Below, in pieces: positions 13,509-23,770 of a stretch of DNA of 64,000 bases (position 1 is the stretch's first letter; each line of letters starts with the position of its first letter). The translations under genes were made by a program, and so were the position numbers. The DNA lies in assembly GCF_000143535.2 (NCBI RefSeq), contig NC_037318.1:2232001-2296000 (forward strand), given 5' to 3'. The notes under the pieces are model-generated. The model saw nothing but the letters and a program-made list of their open reading frames with translations, searched no databases and had not been told where the DNA came from. The DNA is from Botrytis cinerea B05.10 (lineage: Eukaryota > Ascomycota > Leotiomycetes > Helotiales > Sclerotiniaceae).

Positions 13509-16414
13509 AATAAAAATAATAATATAGATTTAGATTATTATTTATTAAATAATTAATTTTCAATTTCTAATAATAATAAAAAAAAATAAGATTAGATTAT
13601 AATAATTAATATATTAGATATATAATTTCAATATATATAATATAATATAATAATAATTATAAAGAATAAAATTATATTAATAATAATAAGGATTTATAAA
13701 GTTATTCAAATATTTTCGAAAAAAGAATAATATATTAAATACTTAGAATTCAATAATTAAATTAATATTTAAAAAGATTATAGAAATAATTTAAAAGAAA
13801 TGTTTATAATTATTATTATTCGAAATAATCTTTATATTAAAGTTAATATATTAATAAAGCAAATAAAAATTAATAATAAAAAAATTCTTATAAGAATAGA
13901 AAAGATTCAATATATATAATAAAAGATTATTAATAAACTCAATTTGTTATAATATTATTCTTATAAAAGTATTATCTTTATTATAATTTTTATTATAATA
14001 TATAAAACTAGATTTCAATATGAATTAATTAAAATAATTAAATTGATTAATCCCAATATATTATTAAAAATAATTAATGAAAAGTTTATATATTGATTAA
14101 TAAATCCCTTCAAATCTGAAATACAAGTTAATAGATATTTAATACCTTTTGAATTTAAAATAGCTTTCAAAATTCTCAATTCTAAATAAGAATTTAAAGT
14201 TTTTGAATAAAATAATAAGAATCGAAAACAATTTGATTTTAAATATAATATAATTGAAATATTTAAAAAGGAAAGTTTTAATTATTCAAAAAATATTCTA
14301 TTAATAAAAGATTTATATATTGAATTCAATACCATACTATTTTCATTTTCTAATAAGAAAATAATTATAAATCTAAAGAAATAATTAAAATTGAAAATTA
14401 TAATAACTAAAAAAGATAAAGAATTATAATAAAATTATTTAATGAATAAATAGATTGTAAAACAAATTGTATTATTGAAAAATAAAAAGGAAATAGAAAA
14501 TGTGGAATAGTTTGAATTATATAAATATTTATTAAAGGTTTTAATATTAAAAAATTGATATTTAATTTTAAAAGAAAAATTCATAATTAAATAAATCAAT
14601 TAAATAACTATAACCAAATTAATTTTATATAAACCTAAAAGACTTTACAATTTCCATTTCCATTATCTAATAAATATATTAGATTTTAAAACTATTCAAA
14701 TAAAAAGTGAGTATTTTATTCACTATTTCAAAATTATATATAAATATAGAAATCATATTAATAATATATAAATATATAATAAATATTTTATTTAATTTAA
14801 ATTTAATAAAGATATAAATAAAAAAAGAAAAAAGAGAATTCTTAAAGTTTTGAAATTTCGATTTTTAAATTCTTCAATTAATAAATCAATATTCGAATTA
14901 GAATTATTTATTATTTTTATAAAAGTTTATAAAATAAATAAATAAAAATTGTTAATTATTAATCTAATCTTTATTATATTAATAAATCGATATTCGAATT
15001 TTATATTTATATTAATAAAAATATATTGTTATCATAATTGATATAAAAAGCAAAGATTTGATTTTGCTTATTATTATTATTATACTTTTTAATAATAAAA
15101 TTATAAATAAGATCTAATATTTTGGAAAGAAATAATTAAATAATATATAAATTAGAAATATTATTTAATAATGATATTATTTCTTATATTTATTATTCAA
15201 ATAAAAGAAGATTTTGATTATATCTTTGTATATAGAAATATTAGGGATTTGTATATTATATTCGATTATAAAATAGCGGATTATATTATAGTATATATTA
15301 TATATTCCTATAACAAAAATGATAAGAATATATTACAAATCGAAATTATATATAAAAGGATTAAATCTTTTGTTTTGAATAATATAGATTGAAGAATCTT
15401 AATTGAAAATATATTTAATAAAAGTAAGATGATTTTTGATTATGAATTCTTTTATAATATTACAATTAAAAAATAATATTAAAGTTATATTAATTTAATA
15501 AAATCTAATTAATATATAAATAAACAAAATAATTTGTAAATATTTGTAATTAAAGGAAATTCTATTTTTATTTGATTATATATAGATATATATAGGAATA
15601 AATCGTTTGTAATTATAATTGTTTTATATATGATTGTAAAGAAAAGAAATAATGGAATTTTAAATCCAATTTTTAAAAATGATATAAAATATTAAGATTT
15701 AAAGAATATTTATAATAATTTGAAGTTAATCTTTAATAAAATAATTATATAAAATGAATAATATGAAATTCCAGAATTTATTATTAAATATTATTTGATT
15801 ATTAAAAATCTTATTAAATAAGTTTTTATTAAAAGATTGTTATAAAATAATTATTTTGTTTTTATTAAAGCTTTATATTTATTTGAAATAATTGATAATG
15901 AATTTTATAATTGATATTGATAATATCAAAAAGAAATTTGATATTAATATCAATATACTTTTATTAATATTATTTTTAAAGAATCAATTTATAATAAAAA
16001 ATCATATTATTATATAATCTTTAAAAAATCAATAATTAAATAGAAATGGAAATATACTTTAATTAATAAAGAAAAAGGAATATTGGAATTCTTTATAGAT
16101 ATTAATAATAAAGATGCTATTCCTTTTTAATTACTTTAGTCCCTAAGTCGTATCCCTTTTCTTTTAGAAATCAAATATATAAAATAAAGGAAATACGAAT
16201 TCACAAAACAAAATAGAATATTAAATAATAAAAGAAATAAAAATAAAGGAGTTATAAATATAATAAAAAATAGCTTTTTTAATAATTGAGATTTCCTTAA
16301 ATAATTAAAAGGTTTAAAAAAAATATATAAAATTATTTTTAAAAAAAGATATAATAAAAAACTCACTAATTAAAATTCTCAATTAAAATTATAAAAAATA
16401 ATAATAAATATATT

Positions 16415-16447
16415 TTATAACTTTACAAACTTTTTACAAAATTATAA
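16415..16447. repeat. Internal hairpin copy 5
   Basis: AACTTTACAAA, CTT, TTTACAAAATT. Read together with the other four copies it points to an ancestral arm AACTTTGCAAA. It lies about 170 bp before the 3' LTR. Confidence 0.65.
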
Positions 16448-16604
16448 TTACAATAAAAAGAATATTCATTTAAAAATATTATTTCTTTTTAAAAAAAGCA
16501 ATTGATACATTATAATTTCCTTTATTCTTTTTAATTTTCCTTATTTATATTTTTAAAAAGTTATATATATTATTGACTTTAATTAATTAAGAAATTAATT
16601 AATC

Positions 16605-16618
16605 AAAATAAAAAGGAA
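16605..16618 (+). other. Polypurine tract of the LTR element
   Basis: AAAATAAAAAGGAA directly precedes the 3' LTR; apart from a single T it is all purine. This is the expected plus-strand primer position and supports + orientation. A primer-binding site after 6,125 is too mutated to assign. Confidence 0.65.
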
Positions 16619-16890
16619 TGTAAAAATAAAAATATATAACTTTAAAATTATATATTATCAATATTTAGTATTTATAATCTCACTTTTATAAATCTAAAAA
16701 TATTATCGAATTTTCCATTTTCAAAAGTTATTTCCTAAAGAATTGAATATCCAACTCTTATTATCTCCCTTACCTTATTATTACAATATAGCAATTCACT
16801 TTATTTTTACTATATATAACCACTTACTCTATGCTTAATATATGCGAAGGCTTTTCTTATGTAACCATTACCACCTTCTACTCTTTTATA
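16619..16890 (+). repeat. 3' LTR
   Basis: This 272-bp partner of the 5' LTR starts TGTAAAAATA and ends CTCTTTTATA, followed by the GTAT target duplication. Here the outer (3') part is the better preserved side, for example GTAACCATTACCACC where the 5' LTR has only A and T. Confidence 0.93.
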
Positions 16891-17918
16891 GTATTTCAAT
16901 AATATATTTCATTTTTTCGATTATTATTTATTGAAAAATTAATTAGAATATTTGAAAAAGCTTAGTTGATATTATTAAATAAATCAGCTTCAACTTGATT
17001 GAAATTGTAATAATAATATAAAATGATTTGAAAGAATTTTTTGGAAATTAAATAAGTTATTTTTGATAATTTTATTTTATCAATATTAATATTAAAAATA
17101 ATATTATTCGAATTGTTTTATTGAGTTAAATATATTATTAATTCTTTCAATAATTCTAATAATATTAAAACTATATTATCAATAAAGATTCAATTGTCTT
17201 TCAAATTTTGAAATTATATACCTTAAGTTTAAAATATATAGCTTTAGATTTTTAGGCTTAAAAATATCCAACCTTTTACTTCTCAATAAAAACAATATTA
17301 ATAGAAATATAAATGATATAATAGGGTTATTAAAATCAAAGAGATTATTAGAATATATATAATTGTATAATTCAATAGATAGAAATAATAGATTGAAGGG
17401 GGTAGATAATTATTGTTGTAAAATGTTGGTTTTCAAAAATATATATAATTGAATAAAATTATTATGATAAAAAATATATTAAAATAATAAGAAAAGCTAT
17501 TTGTATAATATAAATCTATAATAGAATTCTATAATAATTGTATAATTTGATATTATTAATTGAAAAATCGAAAAATAATGAATTATTGGTTTTTATATTA
17601 AAGCTGGAATCAAATAGTTTCAGATTCTACAATGATAAACCTTCGGGAGGTTTCTGTTTCGAAATCAAGGCCGAAAATTATGTAATCACTGTGTAGTCTG
17701 AGGATGAGATAATTGAAAGAAAGAGTTTTATATTGGTGTGCACGTGTTATATCACGTGATTTCCAATAAATTTATATGTTAACTAGTGTCTTAAAGTGAT
17801 TTCCTTTTAGAATCATATTTTTATAATAGACTTCGATTAGCCGACAAGTAATCAGCACGTCATTCTTCATTCCACTTAATCGTATGTATGTATATCTATT
17901 TATATATATATATCTAAT

Positions 17919-18031
17919 ATATGTTATGAGGAATACTATAATATAAATATTCCGCAATAAGCTAAAATTATTATATAATAAGCTTAGCTTATCGCGGATT
18001 GTTTGTATTATAGTATGCTTTATAACACATG
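17919..18031. repeat. Long imperfect palindrome, possible MITE
   Basis: The segment 17,933-17,964 (ATACTATAATA...ATAAGCTA) is the reverse complement of 17,985-18,016 (TAGCTTATCGCGGA...ATAGTAT) with few mismatches, mostly of C/T or G/A type. Similarity continues more weakly outward to about 17,919 and 18,031. The arms of about 46 bp surround a 20-bp AT loop. This resembles a small foldback element altered by RIP. Confidence 0.7.
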
Positions 18032-18300
18032 TAAAATCCCTGTGGTAATAAAGTTAATACTTTCAACGAAAAGAAATTTAATATAAATCCCTATACAAAT
18101 TTATATATATATATTATATTTATAATATATTCAATTCGTTATTAGTGATATAATCAATTTATTAATAATAAATAAAATCGATATAGTTTGAGATTTATTT
18201 AATATCGATTTTTAATAGAAAAAAAAGAAAATGAGGGGTTTGAAAGGTTTTAGAGATTTCAGGATTGATATTAGAATTATAGAAAAGGTAAATGAAAGGG

Positions 18301-18390
18301 GAGTAAGTGTAAAAGCTAAAAGGAGAGAAGGAGTGAGTATAAAAACTAGGAGGAGGAGGGGAACGAGTGTAAAAGCTAGAATATAAATGA
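18301..18390. repeat. 30-bp period tandem repeat, purine-rich
   Basis: Three units start at 18,301, 18,331 and 18,361 with GAGTAAGTGTAAAAGCTA, GAGTGAGTATAAAAACTA and GAACGAGTGTAAAAGCTA. The spacing is exactly 30 bp and the linkers are purine-rich. The units differ mainly by transitions. Confidence 0.8.
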
Positions 18391-18756
18391 AAAGTATTAA
18401 TCGAAAATTTAAAGGAAAAGGAAGTGAAGGATAGATTATTTATTTATTTCATTTTCAATTTATTTTTCAATTAAAAGCTTTATTATTATATTATACTATA
18501 CAGATTGTATTATTTATATATATTATTTATTTAATTTTAATTTATATATTTGTATTAAATTTAATTATTAATTGAATTTAATAGAAATAAAGTATTGATT
18601 ATTTTAAACTAGAGTTCGAGAATTTCATTAAATTCTTTTAGAATAAAATTTTCTAATTATTTATAAAGAAATTATTCGTTTAATTAATATTTTAAAAACG
18701 CTTTTTTCAATACATTATAAAATTATTGAATATTTTCTTGCATTGATAAAGCGGCC

Positions 18757-19726
18757 ATTTCGTCAATCGCGAATTCTGCCATTACAGGGACGATGAAGGT
18801 TGCTAGGCAACAAGCCGCCAGTCTATTCTACGAGCGAGTCACCAATCTTTATAAGTGCACATCCAGGTACTGTACTAACATGTACACAAAGCAGTTGGAA
18901 TTTATATTCTCACAGCCGGCTGGGTGGACTTGGAAATCTCCAACTACATGAAACAAAATTGTAATAGTACCAATATCTGTGTGGCCGCCTAGACTGATGA
19001 TTTTGTCATCTATGGATTGTGAACGTGCCATAAGAAGGCATAGAGATGTGGCCGATGGCTTTTCTAGAGAAGAAAGAGCAGACAATGTACCAGGGGCCAA
19101 GCCCAATTGTTTATCAAGGTGTGTCATTACTTCGGAAAGTACTGCGTGCGAGCAGAGGAAAAACTGCTTGCAGTCTTCGCGATGCCTTTGACATTCCTTT
19201 GGGTCTCGGCGTGTTGAATTTGCCCCAAGTACCTCATCACGACTGATTGTATATAGCTCCATGGAATCCATCTTGCCGTCGTCTATCTTGAGTACGCCAG
19301 CGGGCTTGTAACAGGAATGACGAGAATAGCGATCGCAAGTTAGCCTACATAATTCGAACAAATTGGCTTGAAATTTTGCTGTTAAGATCTTGGCACGAGT
19401 GAGACATTGAAACTTTAAGATGAAACACACCCGTTCAGATCTTTTGGCATATTCAATTTGTAATCCATCAAGACCTCGGGACCAAGGTTGATTATATCAA
19501 CACTAACGTCATACATTATCTCTGCATCTTTCAAAATTCTTTTGCCTTCCTTTGAGTTGTGAAAATCAAGGAAAAAGAACCATTGTTCCCTACATGCTTC
19601 GTAGAGATTCTTAGACTCCCCAGCAGAATTACCCAAGAGATCAAGGTATGATATTGTAGGTATGCCAGCGATGGATATATCGGAAGGAAACTCGGGGCAT
19701 TCTTTGAAGTATTTCGAAGTAGGCAT
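18757..19726 (-). pseudogene. 2-oxoglutarate/Fe(II) dioxygenase (isopenicillin N synthase-like), broken
   Basis: The N-terminal part (19,726 down to about 19,430) starts MPTSKYFKEC and has the IPTISYLDLL and EACREQWFFFLD segments of the DIOX_N domain. An intron of about 130 bp probably follows, ending near 19,300. The catalytic part shows the iron-binding H-x-D as GGHTDIGTITILF and then HPAGCENINSN. Near 18,870 the frame shifts by one base. The continuation PGCALIKIGDSLVE is followed by TAG (18,823-18,825) where the family has Trp (E-W-T-G-G), a TGG-to-TAG change of RIP type. The distal iron His is still visible as SNLHR. The 2-oxoglutarate-binding Arg and the C-terminus are lost at the AT-rich border. 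Such enzymes often tailor polyketides, which fits the nearby PKS relic. Confidence 0.82.
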
Positions 19727-19868
19727 TGTTGATTACTGGAACAGATTCAAGGGTGATTTCTGAGATGATGTTATATTGAGTGGGAAGGAAAAGTAGAGCA
19801 GAAGAGACGAGAGAGATGAGAGGACAAATGTGAACAGGAGAAAGCAATAGTGAAGAGACAAGGCCCAA

Positions 19869-20690
19869 GAGAATTTAGTGGGCATTAAGCATATCCCCAG
19901 ATCCCTTCCTAAATGACCAGAAATTTAATGGCCACTGTCTTCAATGATCTGGACGTATTGCCTCCTATGGGCAAGCGTCCCCAATCAAAATGATACAATT
20001 TGGATGAATCTGCATGAGAGGCTGTATTATGTATGGAGTTGTGTCTGGCATCACCTATCAGCTGAAGACAAACTGTTGCGTCCAATTCTTTCAATACATC
20101 ACTCGATTGTGCCTCACTGCCTTTATATATTGACCGTGCTATAACTATGCATCTAACTTGAATGCATTTTCTACAAGGTTCGGCTATGACGCCTTACCCA
20201 CCATTAACCCGACTAATATGGTGCTCTGTGTGAAGTTGCGCGGGCACGTGGCGGGGACTCACGACCTGTTCGCGAAAGCAGTGTCACTTGGGCGCCTACA
20301 GAAATGTGCACGGTATGTTCTGCGACACTTTTGAATACGCCCATTATCGCTCTAATGGGAATTAGTATTGAAATCCAAGAGGTTGAGATCTAACGCTGCT
20401 CACACGCTAATGAGATTAGGCTTTGATCCCAGGAGAAAATGGAAGGTGGGTTGGGCAGTAAAATGCCCCAGTCAATGGCAATATAGATATACCAATAATA
20501 CCCGAAGTGTCGGTATTGTCAGAGAACTAACGTTCTGTTGCAAGCGAAAGTGATTCATTGCCACGCGAATCTCCATATTTTGGTGAGAGGCACATATTTA
20601 CAACGCATATGTGTAGATGCACCAAAATATTGCCTGTACCCACCAGCCCTGTCAATCCTATTATGGCACTATTCCGGTTGTGGTCTCACC
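19869..20690. other. Mid-GC region without recognisable gene
   Basis: Between the oxygenase and the MFS relic there are only short conflicting frames on both strands. Some stretches (for example 20,368-20,553, +) are open but match no family I know. The region may hold the promoters of the two minus-strand genes or decayed coding DNA. Confidence 0.5.
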
Positions 20691-21258
20691 AGTTTGAATC
20701 CTTAGATCAACCTTCCGAGCTTCCTCTCCCACATGATGCAAACTGCAAGCACCTGTGCAACGGCAAAGACAATCATCACCTTTGCTTGTAATTCATGTGC
20801 AGCGCCAAATGTAGACCTCACAATAGCCTTCACATCTGGTGGAAGCACCTTTATGTCTAACGTCACAGACTGAAAAAGATTTGTCAATTCCTATAGAGTA
20901 ATTTGTTTAAACAGGTGAAATCGAACATAGTCGTTGAATATACGTTCGTGGCAATTGCTAGCCCAACAACGCTACAGAGGGCACGAAATTGAGTGATGGA
21001 TCCCATTATCCTGCTGTAATCATATCAGTGCCCTGTCATTAACTCGCAAACTTTTCACACGCCTTGATCTTTTCCTCGAATGGGTTGTCGTGTAATCTGG
21101 ACTAGAACCTTCATACTAGTAAAGAGACCAATATTCGTCAAGACCCCAAAGCAGTATTCTCTAGTGCCAGTATGTAATGGTATAATTGATTGAATAGGAA
21201 TGTTGATGATCTGGAAAGAAGCCCCCAGAAGGAGCACGACTACATCAAGGAAGTCGAA
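20690..21258 (-). pseudogene. C-terminal fragment of an MFS multidrug/toxin efflux transporter
   Basis: On the minus strand, 21,258-21,055 encodes a membrane segment (FLDVVVLLLGASFQIIN) and loop (PLHTGTREY) like the late helices of 14-TM DHA-type efflux pumps. A probable intron follows (donor GTGAAAAG, acceptor ATTACAG near 21,015). After it a frame reads MGSITQFRALCSVVGLAIAT, a well-conserved segment before the last helices. The last helix and tail are at 20,887-20,702 (MIVFAVAQVLAVCIMWERKL). Stops and frame changes occur between the pieces. The first ten or so helices are missing, because the fragment ends exactly where the PKS relic starts on the other strand. A pump beside a PKS would be a typical cluster export gene. 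Confidence 0.72.
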
Positions 21259-22590
21259 CATTGGTATGTACCCTTGAGGCAGGTGACTATGATAACGTCC
21301 GTGACAGGGGGAATCGTGTCTAACAAGACTTTGTCGACTCCTGGTTATTGGAATTTAAATCCGATATTCTTACTTAGATTTGTTGTTGCATTGAAAAATC
21401 TTCTATCTAGATCAGGAAAAAAGTCGACAGAAGCCTTGATCTAAGCCACCGCAACTACTTCTATGTCAGTATGTTAGTAGAGATCGAATTTCACTCTGCA
21501 CTCCACGGACCGATCAACGATATCTTCAATGATGCACAAGAAACGACGAAATGGGTTATACCTTAGTTTCAACAAGGAAGAACTCAGCAACAACCTTGTT
21601 GCTGAATGCAACAGGCCAAATAAAATGTCTGGGTTGGTCTGTTGATTATGTGACAAATCGATCACTCGGATCCCAAACAATGAAGGCAGCCAATTTTATT
21701 GCAAAACTTGCCCGAATATGTGTTTGACTGCTCTAAGAACTACTGATTTGAGTCCAGACTCAGTGCCAGATATCGTCTCCATCACCAAGGAAACGTAGAC
21801 CTTCTGGGCAAGCCAGTGCCGGATTGGAACCCCGTGAAACCAAAACGGCACAATGTATTGCGTAATCTCGAAATGCTTTTGATGGAATGATCTTCCATCA
21901 ATAAAACTCCAATTTATCCAGAAGTAGGTATGGTTGTCATGGCGATTGAAGCAGCAGATCAATTATCTGACGGTAACGTCGCAGAATTCCAGCTTAAAGA
22001 GATTTCATTCATCAAGCCTCTCAATATCTCCGATGGTTCTGCTGGCGTTGAGACTCAATTTTCATTTCTGATGATACAAGGCGCATCGAAGCCGCTATCT
22101 TCATGGACAGAGTTCAGGTTATTCACTTATGGTCAAGATTTGTGGCAAGAATGTTGCCATAGTTTTATCTTAGTTGAGTGTGAATCGGACATAAATCAAG
22201 TCGGTATGGTACGAGAAGCTGCTGATGAGCTCACAGATCACGTTGAATTGTAAAACTCAATAGAGCAGGGCTGCGAGACCCCATTGGACCCCATTTTTTA
22301 TGGGATGTTAGGCCAGAGCAGGTTTGGATTTGGCCCTTCATTTAATCGTGTAACTGGTGGGCTTTGCGGGAACCAAAAGCAAGCCCAAGAGGCTACTAGG
22401 TTATTTAAATAGCCCAAGAAAGAAAATCCTCATGCTCGTGTCATTCACTCCACCTGCTTGGATGCAATCTTCCATCTAGCGATAGCGGGCCATTGTGAAG
22501 GTGGTACAAGAGGCATACTCACTATGGTTCCAACTTTTTTTTCAAAGTTTACAAGTCTCAAAACAGGGACTCTAATTCTTCAAGGATAGC
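21259..22590 (+). pseudogene. Highly reducing polyketide synthase relic: AT end, linker and dehydratase
   Basis: The relic starts inside the acyltransferase domain (MITSVTGGIVSNKTLSTPGYW at 21,292 on; then VEIEFHSALHGPINDIF at about 21,480, where intact AT domains have V-E-I-G-P-H-S-A-L). The AT-DH linker (SRLSARYRLH, GKPVPDWNPVKPK) follows. The dehydratase is open from 21,930 to 22,253 (EFQLKEISFIKPLNISD, SWTEFRLFTYG) and continues in a shifted frame to STCLDAIFHLAIAGHCEGG, where the Asp sits at the position of the second catalytic residue. Stops occur at about 21,445 and after 22,253. The ketosynthase and first part of AT are absent; the relic ends in AT-rich DNA at about 22,590. No product can be inferred. 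Confidence 0.85.
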
Positions 22591-23640
22591 AATATACAAT
22601 AATGTATATATTAAATCAAAAAGCAAAATTTTGTAATTCTTTTTAATAAATCTATTTTTAATTTATTAAGGAATAAAATTCTAAAATATTTTAAAAACTT
22701 TTTAAATTAATAAATATTAAATTTTTTTTAAGAGATTTAATAATTTTAAATTTTAATAGGAATTTTATAATTTTGAGTTTTTATTATAATTGAAATTTTT
22801 GAATGATATGGATATTTGATAATATTGTTATTCAAATATCTTTTAATTATTATATTGATATATTGGAATATAAGAATTTGAATTTGAATATTTTAAATAG
22901 ATATCAAAATAGTAAGATCAAATTATGAAATTTTGGAAGTTTTTTAAATATTTAATAATAAAGAATAATAAAGAATAATAAGTATATATTAGATATGGTT
23001 TTTATTATTTTGTATTAATTTTTTAGTTTGTTTTGGATAAGGTTAAAAAGGATTTCAAAAGTTTTGTATATTTGATTTTCAATTATTTGAATGAAGAGTT
23101 TTTATTTTGATAGGAATTAGAATTGGGATATTATAATGTTATTATAGTTTTATTGAAGTTGTTTTTAAATAAATCTTTTTTTAAATAAGTAAGGAAAATG
23201 TTTAAATTAATAAATTGAATAATATATTATAAGTTATATAAAGTTAATATAAATAATGAAATTTTTATAAATAATAAGATTTTTAATTTATTAATAGATA
23301 TAAAATATATATATATATAATTGAGATTATTTGTATTGAAGGAGATTATAGTTATTTAAATGAATTGTTTAATTAAGAAAGGTTTTTATATATTAAATAA
23401 AATGATTATTTGTATTATTTTAGATTATAATTTAAGTTTGTAGGTAAAGTTAGTAAATAAATTAGTTGTAAGATTGTGAGATATATGAGTATTTGAGATA
23501 TTCAAAGTTTAATTATATTTTTAAGATTTGGTTTATAAATAGATATAGTTTATAAATTATTTAAAGAATTTTGAAGTTAAAGTATTAGAATCGAAATTTT
23601 AATTTGTTATATAAAAAAATCGAGTGGATGTGTAAAAAAA
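22591..23640. other. AT-rich block interrupting the PKS relic
   Basis: GC content falls sharply at about 22,590 and recovers at about 23,640. No coding signal was seen. An intact highly reducing PKS needs well over 2 kb here for the rest of DH, methyltransferase/ER and the start of KR, so this is not simply mutated PKS sequence in place. A deletion plus an AT-rich insertion is more likely. Confidence 0.7.
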
Positions 23641-23770
23641 TCGAATCTTTGTTGTTAATTATGTTATTTATCAAGGATATCTTTAGACCTCGCTTAATAC
23701 AAAGGGTGGCTCCAACGAGACTCCGATTGTTAAGACATGTGCTGACCGATTTTTATTATTATAGGACGAT

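Larger units (their letters stand above)
12970..16604 (+). other. Unexplained 3.6-kb segment between integrase and 3' LTR
   Basis: Typical gypsy elements place the 3' LTR soon after integrase, so this length is odd. It is extremely AT-rich. One 73-codon open frame (15,171-15,392, +) continues in the same frame to about 16,129 if TAA/TGA/TAG are read as mutated Gln, Trp or Arg codons. This suggests a third coding region of roughly 300 residues, which I do not recognise. A hydrophobic minus-strand frame at 16,136-16,366 is probably chance. Hairpin copies 4 and 5 lie here. Confidence 0.5.
5854..16890 (+). mobile_element. Complete but RIP-inactivated Ty3/gypsy LTR retrotransposon
   Basis: The element runs from a 5' LTR (5,854-6,125) to a 3' LTR (16,619-16,890), both 272 bp, and is flanked by GTAT at 5,850-5,853 and 16,891-16,894. 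A purine tract abuts the 3' LTR, which sets the + orientation. The internal DNA is extremely AT-rich. Even so, a continuous + strand reading shows retropepsin, RT, RNase H and integrase in Ty3/gypsy order, broken by stops of the kind C-to-T change makes from Gln, Arg and Trp codons. The 11.0 kb length is large for a fungal gypsy element; about 3.6 kb after integrase is unaccounted for. It cannot make protein and could move only by trans-complementation. Confidence 0.93.
16895..18735. other. AT-rich flank right of the LTR element
   Basis: No gene was seen. The segment holds a long inverted repeat at 17,919-18,031, a small hairpin (AAACCT TCGGG AGGTTT) at 17,638-17,654, and a 30-bp tandem repeat at 18,301-18,390. 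GC content rises abruptly near 18,735, where recognisable coding relics start. Confidence 0.7.

Noticed and set aside
19944..20553. Open frames on both strands between the oxygenase and MFS relics
   Set aside because: They are short, conflict with each other and match no family; mid-GC decayed DNA gives such frames by chance.
22680..22715. A sixth copy of the internal hairpin in the PKS-interrupting AT block
   Set aside because: The sequence near TTTTAAAAACTTTTTAAATT keeps the CTT centre, but its arms do not pair well enough.
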